DNA of 64,000 nucleotides from Bacillota bacterium. Lineage in GTDB: Bacteria > Bacillota > Bacilli > Bacillales_A > Planococcaceae. A model generated the notes under the pieces. That model saw nothing but the letters and a program-made list of their open reading frames with translations. It made no database searches and was not told where the DNA came from. The translations under genes and the position numbers were made by a program. Shown piece by piece: positions 1 through 7,710 of this stretch. Numbering within the stretch: position 1 is the stretch's first letter; each line of letters begins with the position of its first letter. The stretch covers positions 45,548 through 109,547 of the forward strand of contig JAEXYZ010000108.1 of the NCBI GenBank assembly GCA_023405135.1, in the 5' to 3' direction.

Positions 1-1
1 A

Positions 2-196
2 CATGAAAATGTGATAGATTTTAGATCAAATACAATTGCAACAAGTACGCCAACAGATAGCTTGTTAGTAGCTGCAACCCAGCAAGGTTCGCTTATGCAA
101 TATGGCGGCCCGATTACAGACGTTGGAAAAGTGATTGGCAGAGGGGTATTTGAAACGACTGTAGAGGCAATTCAAAACTATCGAAAAGGGGATTAG
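2..196 (+). CDS. cbiZ: Adenosylcobinamide amidohydrolase, C-terminal part (CbiZ-like, runs off window)
   Basis: Only the last 64 codons are inside the window; the reading frame is open back to base 2, so the gene begins upstream. The visible segment has the CbiZ-like pattern TSTPTDSLLVAAT, then a Gly-rich YGGPITDVGKVIGR stretch and a closing helix. CbiZ cleaves the amide of adenosylcobinamide so that salvaged corrinoids can be rebuilt into cobalamin. The stop lies 3 bases before the cobalamin adenosyltransferase gene, so the two are very likely co-transcribed, which supports a B12 role. The family call rests on a short C-terminal piece and should be read as probable. Confidence 0.65.
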   Translation, partial: HENVIDFRSNTIATSTPTDSLLVAATQQGSLMQYGGPITDVGKVIGRGVFETTVEAIQNYRKGD

Positions 197-199
197 GAA

Positions 200-760
200 A
201 TGAAACTTTATACAAAAACAGGGGATACAGGAAAAACAAGTTTAATGGGTGGTCGTGTAAGAAAAGACCATTTACGTGTTGAGGCATACGGTACAATTGA
301 TGAATTAAATTCCTTTATAGGAAAAGCAGTTAGTGAGTTAGATGAAGCACTCTTTCAAGATCTTCTAACAGATTTAGAAACAATTCAGCATGAGTTATTT
401 GATTGTGGCGGCGATTTAGCAAATGTAATAAAAGAAAGAAAATATAAGCTTCAGGAAACTTCAATTGAAGTGCTTGAAAAACGAATCGATGTGTTATCAG
501 AAGAAGCACCACCATTAAAACGATTTATTTTACCTGGAGGGACACCTGCAGCAGCAACGCTTCATATCGCACGTACTGTAACGCGTCGAGCAGAACGGCA
601 AGTTGTTACATTAATAAATGAAATTGAAGATGTCCCAACTATTGTTCAAAAATATTTAAACCGTTTATCGGATTACTTTTTTGCAGCAGCTCGCGTAGTT
701 AACTTCCGAATGAACGTAAAAGATATCGAGTATATCCGCAGTGGGGATGTATTCAAATAA
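200..760 (+). CDS. pduO: Cob(I)alamin adenosyltransferase, PduO type
   Basis: 186 residues, the usual size for the PduO/MMAB family. The enzyme transfers adenosyl from ATP to cob(I)alamin in the cytoplasm, making adenosylcobalamin. The N-terminal TKTGDTGKTSLMGG (residues 5-18) is the family's ATP-binding segment. RTVTRRAERQVV in the middle and NRLSDYFFAAAR near the C terminus are the other conserved blocks. The ATG follows an AGGA-type site directly after the cbiZ-like stop. The AdoCbl-dependent mutase IcmF is encoded about 9 kb downstream, a plausible consumer of the product. A strong terminator closes the unit. Confidence 0.92.
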   Translation: MKLYTKTGDTGKTSLMGGRVRKDHLRVEAYGTIDELNSFIGKAVSELDEALFQDLLTDLETIQHELFDCGGDLANVIKERKYKLQETSIEVLEKRIDVLSEEAPPLKRFILPGGTPAAATLHIARTVTRRAERQVVTLINEIEDVPTIVQKYLNRLSDYFFAAARVVNFRMNVKDIEYIRSGDVFK

Positions 761-796
761 AAAGATTAGAATTTTTCACATTAATTAGTTAATAGA

Positions 797-842
797 GAGG
801 GCTTTTCTGAAATTGTATATTTCTGGAAAGCCCGCTTTTTTT
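797..842 (+). terminator. Rho-independent terminator of pduO
   Basis: GGGCTTT at 799-805 pairs with AAAGCCC at 827-833, and a T-run follows at 836-842. It lies 40 bases after the pduO stop. Confidence 0.85.
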
Positions 843-870
843 ACATAAATCTAATTACATAGAAAGTTTT

Positions 871-1010
871 CGGTCATAAAGAATCCGATTCGGGCGGAAA
901 AAAGAATACCGGTCACAAAGAATGAGATTCGGGCGGAAAAAAGAATTACCGGTCACAAAGAATGAGATTCGGGCAGATAATAGATTTATCGATCAAAAAG
1001 AATCCCAATA
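871..1010. repeat. Intergenic tandem array A (20-bp unit, 40-bp higher-order unit)
   Basis: Three and a half copies of a 39-40 bp unit begin at 871, 910, 950 and 990. Each unit splits into two related 20-bp halves, CGGTCACAAAGAATGAGATT and CGGGCGGAAAAAAGAATTAC. The last copy is degenerate. The array lies between the convergent pduO and HXXEE genes, after the pduO terminator. A 40-bp period is not a multiple of three, so it is not a coding repeat. Related arrays occur at 25083, 37217 and 63879. Confidence 0.85.
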
Positions 1011-1032
1011 CCGCACACAATTTTCAGGTTTA

Positions 1033-1569
1033 TCAAATTACCTTTTTCCCAATCATATGAGCTAGCAACAACACAGGAACCATTAACAAAACAAAGGGCA
1101 AGCAAATAAAAATAAATTTCCAAGTAACAATCTCATTCTCTAATAATGCCTGGTACAAAATTATGCTATATGGGATAAGAAGCACTAATGATGTAAATGC
1201 TCCGGGAGTATATATTCGAAGGAATAATGATTGACCAATATGAATAAATGCATGAAGAAAAAATGTCAATGTCACTACTACAAAAAAAGCCAGACTTCCA
1301 AAAATTTTCCCATCTAAATATTGATTCGCCATAATTGTTGAACTGCTAACAAATAAAAATATAACGAGCACCGCTACAGAAAATTGAGCCGTCGACATGG
1401 AAAGTTGATCTATAATTCCATCAGCCATTTTCTTCGGCAATTTTTTATAAATAAGCGGGGAGTTCTTTTGTATCCACTTTTCGGCAAAAATAATTTCTTC
1501 AAAATCATGAAATATAAAAACGATTACGAAAAACCAAATCAACGTTTGTATATCGAACAAGTCATTCAT
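1033..1569 (-). CDS. HXXEE-domain integral membrane protein
   Basis: 178 residues with about five hydrophobic helices. The N-terminal segment carries HDFEEI, the His-x-x-Glu-Glu signature of the HXXEE family. A second conserved-looking stretch, HAFIHIGQSLFLR, lies in the middle. The function of the family is not established. The reading frame can be extended by five codons to a TTG, but an AGGAG site sits eight bases before the ATG at 1569, so that start is preferred. It is transcribed alone, convergent with pduO and divergent from fadF. Confidence 0.75.
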   Translation of the reverse strand: MNDLFDIQTLIWFFVIVFIFHDFEEIIFAEKWIQKNSPLIYKKLPKKMADGIIDQLSMSTAQFSVAVLVIFLFVSSSTIMANQYLDGKIFGSLAFFVVVTLTFFLHAFIHIGQSLFLRIYTPGAFTSLVLLIPYSIILYQALLENEIVTWKFIFICLPFVLLMVPVLLLAHMIGKKVI

Positions 1570-1743
1570 AGTGACACTCCTCAATTTAAAATTATTTCCA
1601 TTTCAATTATAAAATAACTAATTTGGTAAGAAAATTGGTAAAAATTTATTTAATAAAATACTGCTATGTAGAGTGTCTTTAAAGAGAAAAAATGTATAAT
1701 TAACAAACTATTAATTAATTATTAGAAATTTTCGAATAATTCG

Positions 1744-1772
1744 TTGACTGAATGCTCATTCATATTTACAAT
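1744..1772 (+). promoter_or_regulatory. Sigma-A promoter overlapped by a FadR-type operator, upstream of fadF
   Basis: A -35 TTGACT (1744-1749), a 17-bp spacer and a -10 TACAAT (1767-1772) form a good sigma-A promoter. The inverted repeat TGACTGA-ATGC-TCATTCA at 1745-1762 covers the -35 box and most of the spacer. It differs at two positions from the B. subtilis FadR consensus TGAATGAMTANTCATTCA as I remember it. A FadR-like TetR protein is encoded at 8854-9492. Binding would block RNA polymerase until acyl-CoA is present; that is inference from the family. Confidence 0.75.
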
Positions 1773-1878
1773 TAAGACATATAAAGTAGAGAATATGAAG
1801 CTTGTATCATATTTATTAGTTTACGAGAATAACTAATAGAAACAGTTCATAGGGGATTTAGTTAGAGGGGGAGAGAAC

Positions 1879-4056
1879 ATGAGTCCGTTATTAATTGCAA
1901 ACTGGCTATTATTTTTAGCTGTCGTGTTATACGGAGTAGGATTGTTTGTTTATATTCTTAAAACACGATATGCATTTATTAAGCTTGGGAAGAAAGAAGA
2001 ATTCAATGAAAGTGTAAAAGAACGACTTGAAAAAATTTGGGTTAATGTATTTGGACAATCTAAATTATTAAAAGATAAAAAAAGTGGATTCATTCACGTT
2101 TTATTTTTCTATGGATTTATTCTCGTACAATTTGGTGCCATTGATTTCATTTGGAAAGGGCTAGCGCCTGAGTCACATTTGCCATTAGGACAACTATATC
2201 AAGTATTTACTTTATTTGAAGAAATTGTTGCAGTTGTAATTTTAGTTGCAGTAGTTTGGGCATTTTATCGTCGTTATATTGAAAAGCTCGTTCGTTTAAA
2301 ACGAGGCTGGAAAAATGGGCTAGTACTAATTTTTATCGGTGGTTTAATGGTGTCTACATTAGTTGGAAACGGTATGGGTATCATTTGGCATGACCATGGC
2401 TTTTTAGGAAGCGAACCAATAGCATCAAGCATTGCAGCAATATTTGGATTTTTACCGCCAGAAGCAGCTGCTGGGGTGTTTTATGTTATGTGGTGGGTAC
2501 ATTTGCTAATTTTATTAACATTCTTAGTATACGTTCCACAATCAAAGCACTTCCACTTAATTACAGGCCCAGTAAACGTTTACTTCAATAGGCTAGATCG
2601 TGCTGGAACACTCCGTCCGATTAATTTTGAAGCGATGGAAGAAATGGGAGACGAAGAAGAAATGCCTTCCTTTGGTGTCGGTAAAATTACAGATTTTACT
2701 CAAAAACAATTAATTGATTTATATGCATGTGTAGAATGTGGCCGTTGTACAAATATGTGTCCGGCAACAGGTACAGGTAAAATGCTTTCACCAATGGATT
2801 TAATCGTAAAACTCCGCGACCATTTAACGTTTACAGGAGCAGTAGCGACGAAGCAGAAGCCTTGGGTACCGGCAACATTCTTTAAAAATACGCAAGGTAA
2901 TCAACTTGCTATGGCAGCTGGTGCTGAGGGTGCAGTTATTGAAGAGATATATAGTCCATCTTTAATTGGAGATGTCATTACAGAAGAAGAAATTTGGGCG
3001 TGTACAACATGTCGTAACTGTGAAGATCAATGTCCTGTAATGAATGAGCATGTGGATAAAATTATTGACCTTCGCCGTTACTTAACGATGACAGAAGGGA
3101 AAGTAAACTCAGACGCTCAGCGTGCAATGAATAATATCGAACGTCAAGGAAATCCTTGGGGTCTTAACCGTAAAGAGAAGGAAAATTGGCGGGATCTTGA
3201 TCCGACAATTAATATCCCAACAATAAAAGAAGCAAAAAAGTCTGGAGAAGGATTTGAATATTTATTCTGGGTTGGTTCTATGGGTGCCTTTGACAGCCGC
3301 TCACAAAAAATTGCTTTATCTTTCGCACGTTTGTTAAATGAAGCTGGCGTGAAGTTTGCAATTTTAGGAAATAAAGAGAAAAACTCAGGGGATACACCAC
3401 GTCGTTTAGGAAATGAATTTTTATTCCAGGAACTAGCGACAGCAAATATTGAAGAATTTGAGAAAAACGAAGTGAAGAAAATCGTCACTATTGATCCGCA
3501 CGCATATAATATCTTTAAAAATGAATATAAAGATTTTGGTTGGGAAGGCGAAGTATATCACCATACGGAATTGTTATATGAATTAATCGATCAAGGCCGT
3601 TTAACTTTAAATTATCGAGTAGAAGAAACAATTGCATTCCACGACTCTTGTTATTTAGGGCGATACAACGATGTTTACGATGCGCCTCGTGAAATTTTAA
3701 AATCAATTCCAGGTGTTAACCTAGTTGAAATGGAGAGAAATCGTGAAACGGCGATGTGCTGTGGAGCTGGCGGCGGTTTAATGTGGATGGAGGAGCATGT
3801 CGGAAACCGCATTAACGTTGCCCGTACAGAACAAGCCCTTGCGACTAATGCATCCATCATTTCGTCTGGATGCCCATATTGCTTAACAATGCTGTCGGAC
3901 GGTACAAAAGCAAAAGAAGTAGAGGAAACAGTAGGAACATTTGATATTGCAGAACTTCTAGAACGTTCTGTATTTGGAGATAAAAAGGTAGAAGCAGAAG
4001 AAACAATTGAAGAATCTCTTCAACCAACAGAAATAGCTGCGACAGAAGAATCATGA
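1879..4056 (+). CDS. fadF: Membrane iron-sulfur oxidoreductase FadF (acyl-CoA oxidation electron carrier)
   Basis: 725 residues. The N-terminal ~230 residues hold several membrane helices like the cytochrome b subunit of nitrate reductase. Two ferredoxin-type clusters follow, with Cys284/287/290/294 (CVECGRCTNMCP) and Cys375/378/381/385 (CTTCRNCEDQCP). The C-terminal half has two CCG-type cysteine-rich domains, HDSC ... CCGAGGG (from Cys627) and SSGCPYC, as in heterodisulfide reductase subunits. FadF homologues are thought to pass electrons from acyl-CoA dehydrogenases, through ETF, to menaquinone. The acidic tail after residue ~700 is variable. A strong GA-rich ribosome site precedes the ATG. 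The gene has its own FadR-type operator and terminator. Confidence 0.9.
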   Translation: MSPLLIANWLLFLAVVLYGVGLFVYILKTRYAFIKLGKKEEFNESVKERLEKIWVNVFGQSKLLKDKKSGFIHVLFFYGFILVQFGAIDFIWKGLAPESHLPLGQLYQVFTLFEEIVAVVILVAVVWAFYRRYIEKLVRLKRGWKNGLVLIFIGGLMVSTLVGNGMGIIWHDHGFLGSEPIASSIAAIFGFLPPEAAAGVFYVMWWVHLLILLTFLVYVPQSKHFHLITGPVNVYFNRLDRAGTLRPINFEAMEEMGDEEEMPSFGVGKITDFTQKQLIDLYACVECGRCTNMCPATGTGKMLSPMDLIVKLRDHLTFTGAVATKQKPWVPATFFKNTQGNQLAMAAGAEGAVIEEIYSPSLIGDVITEEEIWACTTCRNCEDQCPVMNEHVDKIIDLRRYLTMTEGKVNSDAQRAMNNIERQGNPWGLNRKEKENWRDLDPTINIPTIKEAKKSGEGFEYLFWVGSMGAFDSRSQKIALSFARLLNEAGVKFAILGNKEKNSGDTPRRLGNEFLFQELATANIEEFEKNEVKKIVTIDPHAYNIFKNEYKDFGWEGEVYHHTELLYELIDQGRLTLNYRVEETIAFHDSCYLGRYNDVYDAPREILKSIPGVNLVEMERNRETAMCCGAGGGLMWMEEHVGNRINVARTEQALATNASIISSGCPYCLTMLSDGTKAKEVEETVGTFDIAELLERSVFGDKKVEAEETIEESLQPTEIAATEES

Positions 4057-4161
4057 TTAAACGCTTTGAATCTAAGTTAAATTAACAATAAAATTAAATA
4101 ATTAGAAAAAATAGAAATTGCGAAAAAATAGAAAATTTCGTACAATGAAATTGTAAAAGAA

Positions 4162-4198
4162 AAAAATGGGAACTTCAAAAAAGACTCCCATTTTTATT
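4162..4198 (+). terminator. Terminator of fadF
   Basis: AAAAATGGGA (4162-4171) pairs with TCCCATTTTT (4186-4195), and the tail is T-rich. Confidence 0.8.
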
Positions 4199-4207
4199 TA
4201 ACCAAGC

Positions 4208-4225
4208 ACCGAGCGAGCGTTCAGT
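4208..4225. promoter_or_regulatory. Possible weak TetR-type operator before the thiolase operon
   Basis: ACCGAGC-GAGC-GTTCAGT is an imperfect 18-bp inverted repeat with 5 of 7 positions matching between arms. It is followed directly by CA, giving TCAGTCA, the complement of the left arm of the fadF operator (TGACTGA). It could be a second FadR-like site for the operon at 4401, but the match is weak. Confidence 0.3.
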
Positions 4226-4226
4226 C

Positions 4227-4263
4227 AATTTGATTGTTCAAGTGTAACTTGAACAATCAAATT
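4227..4263. repeat. Perfect 17-bp-arm palindrome
   Basis: AATTTGATTGTTCAAGT (4227-4243) and its exact complement ACTTGAACAATCAAATT (4247-4263) are separated by GTA. No T-run follows, so it is not a classical terminator. The rest of the 4057-4400 gap holds the fadF terminator, the possible operator above and an unmarked leader for the thiolase gene. Confidence 0.7.
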
Positions 4264-4400
4264 TGCGACGAGCAAACGAAGTGGCGCAGGATCAATACAA
4301 TCTGCGACAATCAACAAACCGTTACGCACCTAAGAAATTCAAAATCAATAAAAGTACTAATCTTAAATTTTCCAAGTAAAACAAAGGGGTGGGAGAATTG

Positions 4401-5591
4401 GTGAGAACAGTTATTTTAGAAGGAGCAAGAACACCATTTGGTAAATTTGGTGGTGCACTTGCCACGTTATCTGCAAGTGATCTTGGGGGAAATGCATTAA
4501 AAGCAGCGTTACAAAAAGCAAATGTTCAGCCAGAAGAAGTAAATGAAGTCATTATGGGTACAGTACTTCAAGCGGGTCAAGGTCAAATTCCTTCACGTCA
4601 AGCAGCAGCAAAGGCTGGTATACCGTATTCAGTGAAAACGGAAACAATCAACAAAGTATGTGCTTCGGGAATGAGAAGCGTCACTTTAGCAGATCAGCTT
4701 ATTCGTTTAGGGGAAGAAGAAGTGATTGTTGCTGGTGGCATGGAATCAATGTCGAATGCACCTTACTATTTACCAAACGGCCGCTGGGGTCTTCGAATGG
4801 GCGATGCAAAGCTTGTTGACGGAATGGTTTTTGACGGACTTTCATGCGCTTTTCATCCAAACAATGTACACATGGGAACCTATGGAAATGAAACAGCCAA
4901 TACTTTTGAATTATCTCGTGAAAAGCAAGATGAGTGGGCAGTAAGAAGCCATCAACTAGCTATTAAAGCAATGGAAGAAGGAAAGTTTGCTGAAGAAATC
5001 GTTACAATCGAAATTCAAGGCCGTAAAGGAGATGTAACTACCGTAACAGAAGATGAAGCACCACGTAAAAGCACGTCATTGGAAGCGCTGTCAAAATTAA
5101 AGCCAGCCTTCGATAAAGATGGCACAATAACTGCAGGCAATGCACCAGGTGTTAATGATGGAGCGTGTGCACTTGTCTTAATGAATGAAGAAAAAGCGCA
5201 AAATGAAGGACGTACTCCATTAGCCTATGTAATAGGGCATGCGGAAGTAGGTGTTGAGCCGAAAGATTTCCCACAAACTCCTGGAATTGTTATCAATGAA
5301 CTTCTGAGAAAAACCGGAAAATCTGTTGGAGACATTGATTTGATTGAAATAAATGAAGCATTTGCTGCTGTTGCACTAGTTAGCAACCAAATTGCAGGAC
5401 TAGATTCAGAGAAAGTAAATGTTAATGGTGGGGCAGTAGCATTAGGTCATCCAATTGGTGCATCAGGGGCGAGAATTATATTAACACTTGCATATGAATT
5501 AAGACGCCGTGGTGGTGGAATTGGTATTGCAGCAATTTGTTCAGGTGGCGGTCAAGGGGATGCGATAATGATTGAAGTTCCGAAGCATTAA
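4401..5591 (+). CDS. fadA: Acetyl-CoA C-acyltransferase (thiolase)
   Basis: 396 residues from the GTG at 4401; a GTG at 4389 is in frame but lies inside the GGGGTGGGAG ribosome site. The thiolase cleaves 3-ketoacyl-CoA with CoA, or condenses acetyl-CoA. Active residues are visible: Cys87 in KVCASGMRS, His in GHPIGASG, and Cys380 in CSGGGQGDA. NEAFAA is also present. It opens a run thiolase - hydroxyacyl-CoA dehydrogenase - two acyl-CoA dehydrogenases - TetR regulator, resembling the mmgABC/fad arrangement. It could equally be named mmgA; the chain length of the substrate cannot be read from sequence. Confidence 0.9.
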   Translation: MRTVILEGARTPFGKFGGALATLSASDLGGNALKAALQKANVQPEEVNEVIMGTVLQAGQGQIPSRQAAAKAGIPYSVKTETINKVCASGMRSVTLADQLIRLGEEEVIVAGGMESMSNAPYYLPNGRWGLRMGDAKLVDGMVFDGLSCAFHPNNVHMGTYGNETANTFELSREKQDEWAVRSHQLAIKAMEEGKFAEEIVTIEIQGRKGDVTTVTEDEAPRKSTSLEALSKLKPAFDKDGTITAGNAPGVNDGACALVLMNEEKAQNEGRTPLAYVIGHAEVGVEPKDFPQTPGIVINELLRKTGKSVGDIDLIEINEAFAAVALVSNQIAGLDSEKVNVNGGAVALGHPIGASGARIILTLAYELRRRGGGIGIAAICSGGGQGDAIMIEVPKH

Positions 5592-5633
5592 TTCTATTTA
5601 ATAGCTTAAAGGATTAACTAGGAGGATCGTGAA

Positions 5634-6485
5634 ATGACAATTCAAAAAGTAATGGTTGTAGGTGCTGGGCAAATGGGCTCCGGAATTGCCCAAGTATGCG
5701 CACAAGCGGGATTTGATGTAAAGCTAAATGACATTAAACAAGAATTTTTAGAACGAGGCATAGGTGCTATTACAAAAAATCTAAGCAGATATGTTGAAAA
5801 AGGACGTAAAACTGAAGAAGAGAAACAAGCAGTATTAAATCGTATATCTACTTCACTAGAACTAAAAGACGCATATGATGTGGATATTATTATCGAGGCT
5901 GCAACAGAAAATATGGATATTAAGCAATCCATCTTTAGAGAGCTTGATGCCATAGCACCGAAAAAGGCCATTTTAGCGACAAATACTTCTTCGTTGCCAA
6001 TTACCGAAATAGCTGCGGTGACAGACCGACCTGAACAAGTAATAGGCATGCATTTTATGAACCCTGTGCCAGTTATGAAGTTAGTTGAAATAATTCGTGG
6101 TTTAGCAACTGCTGATGAAGTATACGAAGCAGTAGAAGAAATGACTTTAAAACTTTCTAAAACGCCAGTTGAAGTAAATGATTTCCCAGGATTCATTTCC
6201 AATCGTATTTTATTACCAATGATTAATGAAGCAATTTATGCATTATATGAAGGAGTTGCAACGAAAGAAGCAATTGATAATGTGATGAAACTAGGGATGA
6301 ACCATCCGATGGGACCATTAACTTTAGCAGATTTTATCGGCTTAGACACATGCCTTTATATTATGGAAATCTTACATGAAGGATTAGGAGATAGTAAGTA
6401 TCGTCCATGTCCATTACTTCGAAAATATGTGGCGGCAGGCTGGTTAGGAAAGAAAACAGGGCGAGGTTTCTACGTATACGAATAA
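5634..6485 (+). CDS. mmgB: 3-hydroxybutyryl-CoA (3-hydroxyacyl-CoA) dehydrogenase
   Basis: 283 residues, the length of single-domain Hbd/MmgB enzymes. An N-terminal Rossmann fold carries VVGAGQMGSGIAQ for NAD binding. ATNTSSLPITEIA and GMHFMNPVPVMKLVEI follow, including the catalytic His of the HFMNP block. The C-terminal dimerisation domain has NHPMGPLTLADFIGLD. It oxidises 3-hydroxyacyl-CoA to 3-ketoacyl-CoA, the substrate of the thiolase encoded just before it. An AGGAGGATC ribosome site precedes the ATG. Confidence 0.93.
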   Translation: MTIQKVMVVGAGQMGSGIAQVCAQAGFDVKLNDIKQEFLERGIGAITKNLSRYVEKGRKTEEEKQAVLNRISTSLELKDAYDVDIIIEAATENMDIKQSIFRELDAIAPKKAILATNTSSLPITEIAAVTDRPEQVIGMHFMNPVPVMKLVEIIRGLATADEVYEAVEEMTLKLSKTPVEVNDFPGFISNRILLPMINEAIYALYEGVATKEAIDNVMKLGMNHPMGPLTLADFIGLDTCLYIMEILHEGLGDSKYRPCPLLRKYVAAGWLGKKTGRGFYVYE

Positions 6486-6500
6486 TAAGGAGTGACATCT

Positions 6501-7631
6501 ATGAATCTCAGCTTTACAGAAGAGCAAACGATGCTACGTGATATGGTTCGTCAATTTGCACAAAGTGAAATTGCTCCTTTTATTGAAAAAATGGAAGATG
6601 GTGAATTTCCAAAAACCATCATAGTGAAAATGGGGGGGCTTGGGTTGATGGGAATGACTACCCCTGAAAGCTTAGGTGGTTCAGCAATGGACTTTACTTC
6701 CTATATTCTAGCAATCAATGAAATCTCGAAAGTAAGCGCTGTAGTAGGAGTTATTTTATCTGTTCATACCTCTGTCGCAACAAATCCAATTCTTTATTTC
6801 GGTACTGAGGAACAGAAGAAAAAATACATTCCTAATTTAGCGAGTGGAAAATATTTAGGAGCATTTTGCCTAACAGAGCCAGAAGCAGGTTCTGATGCAG
6901 GAGCATTAAAAACAAAAGCAGTAAAAAAGGATGATTACTACATCCTTAACGGATCAAAAGTGTTCATTACAAATGGTGGGGAAGCAGATGTTTTTATCGT
7001 ATTTGCATCTACGAATCCACAAAGAGGTTCTCGTGGTATTTCGGCTTTTATCGTTGAAAGGGATACCCCGGGACTGATTATCGGAAAAGAAGAACATAAA
7101 ATGGGGCTTCATGGTTCAAGTACAGTACAGCTAACCTTTGAAAATATGAAAGTGCCCGCAGCTAATCTTTTAGGGAATGAAAATGAAGGATTCAAAATTG
7201 CGATGGCTAACTTAAATGTCGGCCGCATTGGAATTGCAGCTCAAGCCCTTGGAATTGCTGAGGCTGCAACAGAAGCTGCAATACAATATGCAAAAGAACG
7301 AATACAATTTGGCAAACCAATTGTCGCAAATCAAGGGGTAGGCTTTAAATTAGCGGATATGGCAACAAAAGTGGAAGCGGCAAAACTATTAGTTTACCGA
7401 GCGGCTAATCTGCAATCGCTCGGACTTCCATGTGAAAAAGAAGCGTCAATGGCAAAATTATTTGCATCAAAAACAGCCATTCAAGTATCAACAGAAGCTA
7501 TACAAATATTTGGTGGCTATGGATATACAAAAGATTATCCAGTCGAACGATATTTCCGTGACGCCAAAGTTACAGAAATATACGAAGGCACAAGTGAAAT
7601 CCAACGCATCGTAATAAGCAAAAAAATATAA
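6501..7631 (+). CDS. mmgC: Acyl-CoA dehydrogenase (first copy)
   Basis: 376 residues from the ATG at 6501; AAGGAG lies ten bases upstream, and the longer frame to a GTG at 6492 falls inside that site. The family motifs are CLTEPEAGSDAGA, the FAD-contact segment FITNGGEADV, and the C-terminal YEGTSEIQR with the catalytic Glu. It introduces the trans-2,3 double bond into acyl-CoA and passes electrons to ETF and probably FadF. It sits 15 bases after mmgB. A palindromic repeat begins one base after its stop. Roughly half its residues match the next gene, so the pair looks like an old duplication. Confidence 0.92.
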   Translation: MNLSFTEEQTMLRDMVRQFAQSEIAPFIEKMEDGEFPKTIIVKMGGLGLMGMTTPESLGGSAMDFTSYILAINEISKVSAVVGVILSVHTSVATNPILYFGTEEQKKKYIPNLASGKYLGAFCLTEPEAGSDAGALKTKAVKKDDYYILNGSKVFITNGGEADVFIVFASTNPQRGSRGISAFIVERDTPGLIIGKEEHKMGLHGSSTVQLTFENMKVPAANLLGNENEGFKIAMANLNVGRIGIAAQALGIAEAATEAAIQYAKERIQFGKPIVANQGVGFKLADMATKVEAAKLLVYRAANLQSLGLPCEKEASMAKLFASKTAIQVSTEAIQIFGGYGYTKDYPVERYFRDAKVTEIYEGTSEIQRIVISKKI

Positions 7632-7695
7632 GTACCAGGTACATAAAAAATTCTGAAAATTCTTAATTGTATAGAATTGTGTGTGTACCTGGTAC
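7632..7695. repeat. Palindromic REP-like element (copy 1)
   Basis: GTACCAGGTAC (7632-7642) and GTACCTGGTAC (7685-7695) bound a 64-bp imperfect palindrome with inner AATTCT/AGAATT arms. It fills nearly the whole gap between the two acyl-CoA dehydrogenase genes, beginning one base after a stop codon and ending just before the next ribosome site. The same 11-mer recurs three times at 33542-33629. Confidence 0.85.
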
Positions 7696-7710
7696 ATAGG
7701 AGGAATAGGG

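Noticed and set aside
871..1010. Tandem arrays A-D as CRISPR arrays
   Set aside because: Units follow each other directly with no unique spacers, units are too short, and no cas gene is present.
7681..7710. Earlier start for the second acyl-CoA dehydrogenase
   Set aside because: It would translate the palindromic repeat; a perfect AGGAGG precedes the ATG at 7711.
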